A stretch of 64,000 nt of DNA, from assembly GCF_015704865.1 (NCBI RefSeq), contig NZ_JADQTO010000001.1, positions 372,001-436,000 on the forward strand, read 5' to 3'. Positions 52,365-62,000 of this stretch are shown here, piece by piece. A program made the translations under genes and the position numbers. Position 1 is the first letter of the stretch; every line of letters starts with the position of its first letter. This DNA is from Actinoplanes aureus. GTDB lineage: Bacteria; Actinomycetota; Actinomycetes; Mycobacteriales; Micromonosporaceae. The notes beneath the pieces are model-generated. The model saw nothing but the letters and a program-made list of their open reading frames with translations. It made no database searches and was not told where the DNA came from.

Positions 52365-53705
52365 GTGTCCGAGGATGTCGTTGCCAGAATGCTGATCGCG
52401 CTGACTCTGACCCTGGTGATGGCGCACGTCGTCGGGCACCTGTTCGCCCGCATGCGTCAACCGGCCGTCATCGGAGAGATCGCGGGCGGACTCCTGCTGG
52501 GCCCGACCGTACTCGGCCAGCTGGCGCCCGAGGTCCGCGCCTATCTGTTCACCGACTCGGGAGCCGTCGCCACGGTCCTCAACTCCACCACCCAACTCGG
52601 TGTGTTGTTCCTGCTGTTCCTCGCCGGCGCCGAGATACGCCCTCGCCCGCGCGGCCGGGAGGGCCGCACGGTGACCGTGATCGCCGTAGCCGGCCTGGTC
52701 CTCCCGTTCGCGGTGGGCGTCGGGGCAGTCCGGCTGTTCGACTCGGGGAGCCTGACCGGACCGACCGGAGACGACGTCACGCTCGCGTTGGTGATGGGCA
52801 TCGCGGTGGCGGTGACGAGCGTTCCGGTGATCTCACGCATCATGATCGACCTCGGCATCATGCACACGGCTCTAGCCCGCGTAGTGCTGTCCGTGGCGAT
52901 CATCGAGGACGTCGTACTGTACGTCGCGCTCGCCGTGGTGCTGGGCCTGGCGCAGGTGGGTTCAACCGACGAGTACGGCTTGATCGCGCTCGTCCCGACC
53001 GACTCCGTCCCGGCCCTGGCGGCGTACTATATCTCGGTCTCGCTGTTGTTCTTCCTGGTGTTCCTGACCCTCGGCCCGCGGCTGTTCCGCTGGCTCGCCG
53101 ACCACCGGGCGAACGTGCTCGAACGACGCAGTCCCACAGCGTTCCGCCTGATCTTCCTGCTCGTCGTCGTCCTGCTCTGCGTTCTGCTCGGCATCAACTC
53201 GATCTTCGGTGCCCTGGTGGCCGGCAGCAGCGCGGCCCGCGGCGACGCCTTGCGAGCGCCGGACGGGTCAGCGCCCGAACGGGTCACGGAGCAGTCCCGG
53301 GCGTGGGGCACGCTGCGCCAGTTCTTCATGGCGTACTTCATCCCGCTCTACTTCGCCGGAGTCGGCCTCAGCCTGGACCTGGTGCGCCACTTCGACATCG
53401 TCTTCTTCGTGTTCTTCACGCTCCTGGCGTGCGTCGCCAAATTCGGCAGCGTCCTGACGGGCGCCCTGCTCGCCGGCGAGTCCCGCACCGAATCGGTGCA
53501 CCTCGCCGTCGCGCTGAACGCCCGCGGCGGCCCCGGCATCGTCCTGGCCACCGTGACGTTCGCCGCGGGTGTCATCAGCGAGTCGTTCTACACCTCACTC
53601 GTCCTACTGTCGATCATCACCTCTCAGGTGGCCGGCACCTGGCTGGACCTGCGCTTCAAGGAGACCGCCGCCGCGCGCGAACGGACGGCCATGACTTCGG
53701 GCTAG
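52365..53705 (+). CDS. second Kef-type cation/proton antiporter
   Basis: A 446-residue membrane protein with about 12-13 hydrophobic segments. It has QPAVIGEIAGGLLLGPTVLG, AIIEDVVLYVAL with acidic residues at the ion site, and NARGGPGIVLA near the end, all typical of CPA2 antiporters. It is clearly different from the antiporter at 33275-34549. GTG 52365 follows AAGGTAGG. It is transcribed alone; the large upstream region may control it. It may contribute to resistance or ion balance. Confidence 0.88.
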   Translation: MSEDVVARMLIALTLTLVMAHVVGHLFARMRQPAVIGEIAGGLLLGPTVLGQLAPEVRAYLFTDSGAVATVLNSTTQLGVLFLLFLAGAEIRPRPRGREGRTVTVIAVAGLVLPFAVGVGAVRLFDSGSLTGPTGDDVTLALVMGIAVAVTSVPVISRIMIDLGIMHTALARVVLSVAIIEDVVLYVALAVVLGLAQVGSTDEYGLIALVPTDSVPALAAYYISVSLLFFLVFLTLGPRLFRWLADHRANVLERRSPTAFRLIFLLVVVLLCVLLGINSIFGALVAGSSAARGDALRAPDGSAPERVTEQSRAWGTLRQFFMAYFIPLYFAGVGLSLDLVRHFDIVFFVFFTLLACVAKFGSVLTGALLAGESRTESVHLAVALNARGGPGIVLATVTFAAGVISESFYTSLVLLSIITSQVAGTWLDLRFKETAAARERTAMTSG

Positions 53706-54040
53706 GCAGCCTCCCGGGGTCAGGGTTGTTCGCTTTCTTTGGGTACGCGTTCATGCGGTGTCCTCCACGTTCCGCGCGAGCTGAGTGCCTGTGCCGGGCC
53801 TTACCGCGACCGCCGGGGCGGGGTGGGTGGTGGGGCCCGATCGCTTGCGGTTCGCAGGGCCGGCTGCGGCCGGCCAGCGGCCGGGTGCCCACTTGCGATT
53901 TCCCGAGGTCGCGCTGGGGCCGGGACGGGAAGCCGGGCTTGCGTTGGGAGGGCGGGGACGGGGTCGGCTTCGGTGGGACGGCGGTTGCGCGTACCCCGAA
54001 GGAGCTGGACCGGCAGGCAGAGGCCCGGTCTTGCTGGGCG
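53706..54040. other. gap with no recognisable gene
   Basis: 335 very GC-rich bases with no start codon, ribosome binding site and protein-like reading frame together. The sequence could be the decayed 3' flank of the minus-strand hypothetical gene. I see nothing else in it. Confidence 0.4.
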
Positions 54041-54730
54041 TCACAGGTAGCGCGTGGCCGGCACGGCATGGCCGAGTTCGCTGGAGCGGGCTGACCAGGC
54101 GAGGCTCAGCGCGGCGGGCCAGCGGTTCGGTAGGGCGGCGCAGTGGTAGTACGCCGAGTCTGATCCGTCTGGGATGCGCAGCTCCACTTGGCACGCCTGG
54201 GTCTGTGGCCAGCTGGGGTGACCTTCGACGTCGACGGTCACCGTTGGCTGGCCGGCGTGGGTGCGCACGGTGTTCACCGCATCGGCCAGCATGGAGTGCA
54301 GGGCCGCGTCCGGGCGGTCGGTGCGGGCCACCACGTCGACCGCGAGACGGATGAGACGGGCGCGGCGCCACGGCCGGTCCAGGCCGGATGTGCGCGCGGA
54401 TATTCGGCGGGCCGACGCCGCGTCCGCATACCGGAGGGCATGGGCGCCGGCGCGCTCCGCCAGGGTTGCCGCTAAGCCGGCAGTATCGTTCTGGGCCGTG
54501 CCGGCGAGCCAGGCGGCCCACGGCAGCAGTGCCATGCGGGCGGCCTCGCTGGACCGGTCGTTCACCCGACGTCCGATCAGTGCCAGCAGGGGATGCACAT
54601 GGTCGGGCCGATCTGTCCATCGCCCGCCGGGCAGGCTGCTGGTGAACTCCATCAGGCAGGCGCCGCGGCGGGGGTGGGCGTGGGAACGCCGCGCCAGGAC
54701 CGGTACATCGCTGATCACGGATCGGGACAT
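54041..54730 (-). CDS. hypothetical actinomycete protein, 229 residues
   Basis: Unknown function. The start resembles a widespread actinobacterial family that begins with a short segment RRGACLMEF followed by DHVHPLLALIGRRVND, in which a conserved ACLMEY and HP-L--L-R-VND pattern occurs. The rest is alpha-helical with alanines and no catalytic motif. ATG 54730 has GGGGTG upstream; GTG 54739 is an alternative. On its strand the upstream sequence at 54765-54770 reads TATAAG, a possible -10 box. It separates the antiporter from the right NRPS block and may be unrelated to the cluster. Confidence 0.65.
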   Translation of the reverse strand: MSRSVISDVPVLARRSHAHPRRGACLMEFTSSLPGGRWTDRPDHVHPLLALIGRRVNDRSSEAARMALLPWAAWLAGTAQNDTAGLAATLAERAGAHALRYADAASARRISARTSGLDRPWRRARLIRLAVDVVARTDRPDAALHSMLADAVNTVRTHAGQPTVTVDVEGHPSWPQTQACQVELRIPDGSDSAYYHCAALPNRWPAALSLAWSARSSELGHAVPATRYL

Positions 54731-54833
54731 CGTCGTCACCCCATGAGCAACTGCGGAGGGAAAGTTACTTATAGTTGCATCAAGTTGACTGAGAGCTATC
54801 TATCAAGGTCGCAAATTGTCGGCTGGTGCACGG

Positions 54834-56135
54834 TCAACACGACAGGTGCTCCGCTACCTGTTGCTGCCAAGCCGCCACGAACCTGTCTACGGACGGGAAG
54901 TCGCGCGGGTCGGTCACGACCCGCAGTGTCATCGCGGATCCGTCGAAGCGGGCCAGCGCGTTGACCGCGCACTTCGGTGCCAGCCAGCTCGGCAGCCACT
55001 CGGCGACCTGCCACGACGGCGGGCCGATCGGTGCGCGGCCCGCGACGTCCTCCAGCACCAGCACGCACCGGGCGGTGCCCGACCATCGCGACGGGACGGC
55101 TTCGGCCACCGCCAGTACGACGTCGTCGTACGGGACGCCGGCGTGGTCGAGGTCGCGCCACCACTGTGCCCGGAACGCCGTCCAGCTGTCGCCCGGTGTG
55201 GATCCCGGTACGGCCGCCGCACCGGACAGGACGGTGTTCATGAAGCAGCCCACCACGTCTTCCATCCCGTCCGGCCGGGCGCCCCACGGATAGATCACCG
55301 TGCTCGGTGCGCGATCCACCGCCTGTAGAGCCATGTGGGCGGCGGCGAGCAGGCGCGGGAAGAGCGTGGCGCGCACGGCCGGCGACGGCACGGCGACCGT
55401 GGCAACTTCGGCGGGGACGAACCGGCCGCCGTTCGGGTGCGCGACGCCGGCGGCGACCGGAGAGAGGGCGGCCGAGGAGGCGGCGGCGATCGGGCCCAGG
55501 CGCTCCACCCAGTAGGCGATGCCCTCCTCGGTGGCCGCCGCCTCCTCGACGGCCAGCCACCGCCAGACCGCCGCCCGATACTCCTGCCAGCCGGCCTCGC
55601 GCTCGGCCGGACTCGGCATGCGGGTGGATCCGAACAGATCACGGGTCGCGAGCCGCAACGAGGTCTCGTCCATCACGGCGTGGTCGAACATCAGCAGCAG
55701 CCGCAGATGTCCGGGCCCGTGCAGAAGAGCGGCGCGTACCGGCTCGGGCGCCTCCGCGGTCATCGCCGCGGTGAGCAGCGACCGGATCACCGACGCCTCG
55801 TCATCGGCATCGCCGACGTCCTGTTCGGACCACGGTACGTCGGCCTCCGGGAGCCAGCGCTGAGTGATCAACCCGGTGTCGGGGTCGTGGTCGACGATGC
55901 ACCGCAGTGCCGGATGTCGCAGGGTCAGGCCCCGGACGCGGTCGCGCAGTTCGCCGGCGGACACCGTTCCGGGCTTCAGCGTGAACGCGTACGGAACCAG
56001 GGTCTGCTCGCCAGAGATCTTCGCGCCGATGACGAACCGGCGTTGCGCGCTGCCGGCCGGCAACGTCCGGCCGGCAGCGCGCTCGTCGCCGACGACCGAG
56101 GCGAAATGCTCGCGGTATTCCGCCGAGAGGCTCAC
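54834..56135 (-). CDS. free-standing NRPS condensation-domain protein
   Basis: A 433-residue stand-alone condensation domain. The core motif, normally HHxxxDG, reads DHAVMDE: the catalytic second histidine is kept but the first histidine and the glycine are changed, so activity may be altered or the domain may bind a carrier without bond formation. GTG 56135 overlaps the A-domain stop as GTGA. It is the last gene of the right block; with no following module it may act in trans with the T-C or A-T-C protein or in release. Confidence 0.85.
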   Translation of the reverse strand: MSLSAEYREHFASVVGDERAAGRTLPAGSAQRRFVIGAKISGEQTLVPYAFTLKPGTVSAGELRDRVRGLTLRHPALRCIVDHDPDTGLITQRWLPEADVPWSEQDVGDADDEASVIRSLLTAAMTAEAPEPVRAALLHGPGHLRLLLMFDHAVMDETSLRLATRDLFGSTRMPSPAEREAGWQEYRAAVWRWLAVEEAAATEEGIAYWVERLGPIAAASSAALSPVAAGVAHPNGGRFVPAEVATVAVPSPAVRATLFPRLLAAAHMALQAVDRAPSTVIYPWGARPDGMEDVVGCFMNTVLSGAAAVPGSTPGDSWTAFRAQWWRDLDHAGVPYDDVVLAVAEAVPSRWSGTARCVLVLEDVAGRAPIGPPSWQVAEWLPSWLAPKCAVNALARFDGSAMTLRVVTDPRDFPSVDRFVAAWQQQVAEHLSC

Positions 56136-57658
56136 CGCTCCCCCCGCCTGTCCAGGCCGGCACGCAGCGCCGCCCGATCGACCTTGCCGTTGCGGGTCAG
56201 CGGGATGCCGGGCACCTCGATCGTGGTGGCCGGAATCATCTGCGGCGGCAGCAGCGTCGCGAGGTCCGCGGCCAGCGTCCTGGTGGCACCCTCCCGGTCG
56301 GGAACGACGAATGCCACCAGGCTGCGGGCTGCGCCCTCGCCGTGCACCAGGACGACCGCCTCGCGTACCGACGTCAGCGTCGTCAGCGTGCCCTCGACCT
56401 CGCCGATCTCGATGCGAAAGCCACGGATCTTCACCTGGTCGTCGCTGCGCCCGACGAAGTCCAACAGGTGATCGCCGGTCCAGCGCACGTGGTCGCCGGT
56501 GCGGTACAGCCGGTCGCCGTCGCCCCCGGCGTGGGCGACGAACCGCGCGGCGGTCAGCGCCGGCTCGCCGCGATAGCCGATCGCGAGGCCGGGCCCTCCG
56601 ACGTAGAGCTCGCCCACGACACCGGCCGGCACCGGTCGCAGCGCGTCGTCCATTACGTACGCGGAGGCCTTCCCGATGGGCCGCCCGATCGGGACACTCG
56701 TCGCCGCCGGCGGTACCGCACGGACCCGATGCACGGTGACGAACGTCGTCGCCTCGGTGGGCCCGTACACGTTGTGCAGCAGCGCCGGCGGTGCGGTGGC
56801 TAGCACGGCGCGCACCGCCTCCGGATGCATCGCCTCGCCGCCCACGAGCAGGTGCCGCAACGAGGCGAAGTTGCCGGGCGCAAGCCGGGCGTGGAGGTGG
56901 AACAGGGCCGCTGTCATGATCATCACGGTGATCCCGTGCTCGGCGAGGTACCGGCCGAGGGAGAAGGTGGACAGCAGCACGTCCCGCGGCACCACGTGCA
57001 GCACCGCGCCGTTGAGCAGGGCGCCCCAGATCTCGTACGTGGCGGCGTCGAACGCGATGTTGGACGCGAACGCCACGACGTCGCCCGGTCCGACCGCGAC
57101 GTCCTCCTCGCCGGTGACCAGGTGGATCACCGCGCGGTGCGGCACCACCACGCCCTTCGGGCGGCCGGTCGAGCCGGAAGTGAACATGACGTACGCCGGG
57201 TCGTCCGCCCCGCTGACCGGGGCTCGCCACGCGGCTCCGCCGTGTTCCGGCCGCTCCCCTGCCCGCGACTCCAGCTCGTCCACGCAGAGCCAGCCCGGCT
57301 CCGGCTCCAGACCTCCGCCCACCAGAACGAGATCCGCACCCGCCCGCTCGACCAGGAGCCGCCGGCGCGCGACCGGGTCGGCCGGATCCAGCGGAAGGTA
57401 CGCCGCCCCGGCCCGCAGCACCGCGAGCAGGACCGTCACCTGGGCGACCGAGCGCTCGGCCAGCACGCCCACCACGTCACCGCGGCCGACGCCCATGCTC
57501 CGCAGCCGCCGGGCGAGGCGGTCCGACCGCACGCACAGGTCGCGGTACGTGATCGTCTCCTCGGCGGACTCGATCGCCACGGCGTCCGGCCTCGCCAGCG
57601 CGACCCGGGCGACGATGTCCGGGATCGCGTCAAGGCTGTGCTCCGGTCGCGGGCGCAC
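56132..57658 (-). CDS. free-standing NRPS adenylation domain
   Basis: A 508-residue stand-alone amino-acid-activating enzyme. Core motifs are intact: [35 protein letters not shown] and NGK. The pocket read by eye is DAYILGVTFK, resembling aliphatic codes such as DAFWLGGTFK (valine) and DAFFYGITFK (isoleucine). It would also accommodate an allylglycine-like residue, which is inference. Its probable partner is the free carrier at 58826-59077, with the dehydrogenase between them. It overlaps the condensation gene by 4 bases. Confidence 0.9.
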   Translation of the reverse strand: MRPRPEHSLDAIPDIVARVALARPDAVAIESAEETITYRDLCVRSDRLARRLRSMGVGRGDVVGVLAERSVAQVTVLLAVLRAGAAYLPLDPADPVARRRLLVERAGADLVLVGGGLEPEPGWLCVDELESRAGERPEHGGAAWRAPVSGADDPAYVMFTSGSTGRPKGVVVPHRAVIHLVTGEEDVAVGPGDVVAFASNIAFDAATYEIWGALLNGAVLHVVPRDVLLSTFSLGRYLAEHGITVMIMTAALFHLHARLAPGNFASLRHLLVGGEAMHPEAVRAVLATAPPALLHNVYGPTEATTFVTVHRVRAVPPAATSVPIGRPIGKASAYVMDDALRPVPAGVVGELYVGGPGLAIGYRGEPALTAARFVAHAGGDGDRLYRTGDHVRWTGDHLLDFVGRSDDQVKIRGFRIEIGEVEGTLTTLTSVREAVVLVHGEGAARSLVAFVVPDREGATRTLAADLATLLPPQMIPATTIEVPGIPLTRNGKVDRAALRAGLDRRGER

Positions 57659-57659
57659 G

Positions 57660-58829
57660 TCAGGTCAGCCCTTCCGCGGCCGCCAGGATCAGCTTCTGGA
57701 CCTCCGAGGTGCCCTCCACGATGCGGGTGGCCCGGACGTAGCGGTACAGGTACTCCATCGGGTGCCCGCGGACCCAGGCCGCGCCGCCGTGCACCTGGAA
57801 GATGCGGTCGACGGTGCGGCAGGCGCCCTCGCTGGCGACCAGCTTGGCCAGGGCCGCCTGCTCCAGCGCCTCGACGCCGTCGTCGATGTCCTGCGCCGCC
57901 GCGAACGTGAGCAGGCGGGCCGACTCCAGTGCCACCCGGCTGGACACGATGTGTTCCTGCACGTGCTGGTAGGTGCCGATCGGTGCGCCGAAGGAGTGCT
58001 TCGTGCGCGCGTACGAGACACCCAGCCGCAGCGCCCGGGCGGCGATGCCGTTGCACGTCGCGGCCACCACCACGCGCCCGCGGGTCAGGGCGCGCAGCGT
58101 CCAGTCCTGATGGGCGCCGATCGCGGCCTCCCCGCCCAGCAACGCCTCCGGGCCGACGTGCACGTCGTCGAGGACGACGTCGCAGAGCATCTCCGGGACG
58201 AGACCCGGACGTACGTTCTCCAGGCTGACACCCGGCGTGGCGGCGTCGACCACGAACACCGCCGGCTGGGCCGCGCCCTCACCCACCAGGCGCGCCACCA
58301 CGAAGACCAGATCCGCCTGGTGCGCGTCGGTGACGTAGCATTTGCGGCCGCTGAGCCGCCAGCCGCCGTCCACGCGGGTCGCGGTGGTGGCCGAGCCCAT
58401 GACGTCGGATCCGCCGCCCGGCTCGGTGGCCGCCAGGCAGCGGGTGGCCCGGCCCTCGACCAGCGGACGCAGGTACCGTTCGCGCTGGTCGCGGGTCGCC
58501 CAGAGCAGCAGCGGGCTGGGGCCGGCCGGTCCGCACAGAGCGATCGGGGCGAGCGGGCAACCGCACTCCTCCGCGTACTCGTGCATGAGGACCTTCGCCG
58601 CGAACGGATGACCGCGCCCGCCCACGTCCTCGGGGTACTCGCCGGCGTAGAAGCCGCGCTCCGCGGAACGGCGCCGGACGAAGGAGCGCACCTCCGGCGT
58701 GATGTCGTCGCCCGTCTCGGTATCGCTCTGCCGGGCGAGGGGCTCCAGCTCGGTCCGCACGAACGCGCGGAACTCGTCGAGCAGCGGCGCGTGCTCCGAT
58801 GTGTACCGGGTGACCGGGCTCAGGCTCAT
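57660..58829 (-). CDS. acyl-CoA dehydrogenase-like FAD enzyme, probably acting on carrier-bound aminoacyl
   Basis: A 389-residue member of the acyl-CoA dehydrogenase family. The FAD and substrate features are visible: AATEPGGGSDV, a segment VLDDVHVG, TKHSFGAPIG, and the catalytic base probably in IVEGTSEVQ. In clusters, relatives oxidise carrier-bound aminoacyl groups, such as prolyl-PCP to pyrrolyl-PCP or saturated residues to dehydro ones. It lies between a free T and a free A gene, the classic arrangement of PltE-type enzymes. ATG 58829 overlaps the carrier stop as ATGA. The start is well fixed; the substrate depends on the adjacent A domain. Confidence 0.88.
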   Translation of the reverse strand: MSLSPVTRYTSEHAPLLDEFRAFVRTELEPLARQSDTETGDDITPEVRSFVRRRSAERGFYAGEYPEDVGGRGHPFAAKVLMHEYAEECGCPLAPIALCGPAGPSPLLLWATRDQRERYLRPLVEGRATRCLAATEPGGGSDVMGSATTATRVDGGWRLSGRKCYVTDAHQADLVFVVARLVGEGAAQPAVFVVDAATPGVSLENVRPGLVPEMLCDVVLDDVHVGPEALLGGEAAIGAHQDWTLRALTRGRVVVAATCNGIAARALRLGVSYARTKHSFGAPIGTYQHVQEHIVSSRVALESARLLTFAAAQDIDDGVEALEQAALAKLVASEGACRTVDRIFQVHGGAAWVRGHPMEYLYRYVRATRIVEGTSEVQKLILAAAEGLT

Positions 58830-59077
58830 GGCACGGGCTCCGGCCAATGGCTCACCGCCGCGGACAGCTCGCCGAGGGTGGGATGCCGGGTGAGCAGACC
58901 GAGCGGCAGCTCCTCGTCGAGCTCCTCGCTGAGCCGGCCGATCAGCGAGGCCGCCATCAGGGAGTTGCCGCCGGCCTCGAAGAAGTTCGTCCTCGGTTGC
59001 GCCGCCTCGGCACCGAGATGCTCGCTCCACGCGCGGTGGACCAGCACGGCGCGGCCGGACGTGTCATCCGTACCCAT
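58826..59077 (-). CDS. free-standing peptidyl carrier protein
   Basis: An 83-residue carrier (thiolation) domain. The phosphopantetheine serine lies in EAGGNSLMAASL. ATG 59077 has GGAGG seven bases upstream and begins two bases after the stop of the C-A-T gene. It is overlapped by the dehydrogenase start. It probably carries the residue activated by the free adenylation domain for oxidation. Confidence 0.92.
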   Translation of the reverse strand: MGTDDTSGRAVLVHRAWSEHLGAEAAQPRTNFFEAGGNSLMAASLIGRLSEELDEELPLGLLTRHPTLGELSAAVSHWPEPVP

Positions 59078-59079
59078 GA

Positions 59080-62000
59080 TCAGCCTCCCCGCCCGACCGG
59101 TTCGAACGCCCGGTCGCTCAGCCGCCGGGCGACCCCGCGCGCGGTCGGCGCCTCGAACAGGTCCGCCATCCGTGGCCGGACACCGGTCTCCCGGTGCAGC
59201 CAGGTCACCAGGGCGGTCAGCATCAGCGAGTGTCCGCCGCTGACGAAGAAGTCGGCGTCCGCGTCGATGTCGTCCCTCCTGAGGACGGCACGGAAGCCGG
59301 CAAGCGTGGTCGCCAGCAGGCCGTCCGCCTCGGTCACCGCGGGGGCGGCCGGGGTGGCGGCGGGTGCGCCCAGGGCACGCAGCGCGGACAGGTCGACCTT
59401 GCCGCTGGGCAGTCGCGGCATCCGCGCCACGGCCGCCCACCGGCTGGGCAGCAGATACCGTGGCAGGTCACGGGCCAGTGCGGCGTTGAGGCCGCCCGCG
59501 ACCAGCGGATCGCCGGTCTCCACGTAGCCGATGAGGCCCCGCACGACGCCGTCGTCCTCGTCGGGGAGCACCGCGACGTCGGCGCCGCCCGCCAGCCGGC
59601 GCGCGGCGAGCTCGATCTCCTCCGGCTCGATGCGGTGGCCGCGGACCTTCACCTGCCGGTCCGCGCGGCCGATGAAGCGCAGTACGCCGTCGCGGCCGGC
59701 GAAGCCGATATCCCCGGTACGGAAGAACCGCCCCGGAAGGTCCCCGATCCCGTCGACGTAGCGCCCGTCGGGGTCCCCGTCCAGGTAGGAGGCCCGCGAG
59801 CCCGGGCCACCGAGGGCGATCTCACCCGGCACGCCCGACGGCAGCACCTCGCCGTCCGGGCCGAGCACGACCACCACCACGCCCGGCAGCGGGCGGCCGA
59901 TGGGCACCTCGTCGCCGTCCGGCATGTCGGCGACCCGGCACATGGTGGAGGTGATCGTGGACTCCGTGACGCCGTACGCGTTGACCAGGTCGACGCCCGG
60001 CAGGCCGGACAGAACGTCCCGGGCCAACCCGGTGGGCAACCGTTCGCCACCGACCACGACACACCTCAGCCGGTGGTCGCGACCGGTCAGGGCAGCGTGC
60101 AGATCGGGCAGGACGGAACCCACGTAGGCGGTGGGAAGGTTCAGCACCGAGAGGTCCCGGAGAACGACAAGCGCTGCGAGATCGGCCCCGTCCGGTACGG
60201 CAGTGCCCGGCTGGACGACGCAGGCGCCCGCGGCGAGCGCCGGCAGCACCTCCTCGAAGAAGACGTCGAAGGCCGGGTCGGCGAACTGCAGGACCCGGTC
60301 CGCCGGGGTCAGCTCCAGGAAGTCACGAACGCCGGCGACGGCGTTGTCCAGCGAGGCCCGGGGCACGAGCACCCGCTTGCGCCGGCCGCCGGTCCCGGAG
60401 GTGTGGATGAGGTACGCCGCACCCGGGTGGCGGTCGCGCTCAGCCGGATCCGCGGTGCCTGGTGCGTCCCCCGGCGCGGTCGCCCGCACACCGGCGTCGG
60501 CCAGGCCGCGCAACCGCCCGGGTTCGGCGATGAGGCACGCCGGGCGGAGCCGGCCGACGGCGTCCACGACGGCGTCGTCGTTCCAGGCCACCGGCAGCGG
60601 CGCGAACACGAACTCGCCGGCCAGGCAGGCGAGCACCAGCTCGACGGCCGGCACACCTCGGGGCAGCACCGCGGCCACGACGTCGCCCCGCTCCAGGCCC
60701 GCACGGCGGAGCTGCCGGCTCAGATCGTCGATGCGAGCCACCAGTTCGCCGTACGACAGGGTCTGCCGCCCGCTGATGAGGGCCGGTCGCTGCGGCCCGG
60801 CCGCGTGACCTCTGATCAGGTCGGTCAGCGGCCCGGTCGACGCCGCCGCGACCCCGGACAGGATCACCGGCGGATCGTCCGGCCCGCTCATCGGCAGCCG
60901 GCTGACCGGCGTGTCGGGCGCGTCGGCACACGCTTGCAGCAGGCTGCCGAACCGGTCGGCGAGCAGACCGATCGCCGCCTCGTCGAAGAACTCGGTGGAG
61001 TAGTCCCAGACGCAGAGCGCCCCGCCGTCGTCGTCGCCGACCGTCCGTGAGCCCGGCAGGATCACCACGTCGACATCAGCCGACCGGGAGGTGGACCAGT
61101 TGAGTCCTTCCACCAGCGACACCTCGAGCCCGGGCACGTCCACGTCCGGCAGGGCGGCGTCGTTCATGCTGAACATCGCGCGGAACAGCGGGTTGTCGAG
61201 CGCGCCGGAGCTGCGTCCCACGGCCCGGACGATCTGCTGGATCGGTGCGCCGCCGTGGTCCAGCGCGTCGAACAGCGCGGTCGTGAAGTGCAGCGCCAGC
61301 GACCGTGCGGTCCAACCGGGATCGGGCCGCGACCGGACCGGCAGCGTGTTGACGCACATGCCGACCATGCGCCGGTACGGCGGCGGCCGGTTCGCCACGG
61401 CCGAGCCCACGGTGACCTCCGAGCCGCCGCTGTGGCGCCGCGTCAGCTCCGCGAACACGCCGAAGAGCAGGGCGAAGAGCGTGCCGCGGCCGCTACGCGC
61501 CACCTCCGTCAGCCTGGTCACCAGCTCGGCGGGAAGCCGCCGGCGCAGCTGCGCGCCCCGATAGCCGTGCCGGGTGCCGACGCGATGTGCGAGACCGCGG
61601 AAGGCGAAGGCGCCGAGTTCGGCGCCCGCCAGGTGCTCGCGCCACCAGGTCAGGTCACGGTCGACCCTCGACCGGAAGCCGTCCGACGCGCAGTGTTCGA
61701 CGTACTCGCGGTAGGACACCGCCGGCGCCAGGACCGGAGGACCGCCTTCGGCGAGCATCCGGTACGCGATGAGGAGGTCCTCGAGGAACACGGCGAACGA
61801 ACGACCGTCGTGGATCAGATGATCCTCCACGTGCCACAGCCGGTGACGCTCCTCGGACAGCCGGACCAGACACCACCGGGCCAAGGGCGCCCGGCCGGTG
61901 TCGAACGGCGCCTCGCCGAAGGTCACGCCGAGCTCGGCCATGCGCTGCTCTGCCTCGGCGGGGGGCAGGTGGCTGAGGTCGATCTCGGTGACGACACTGT

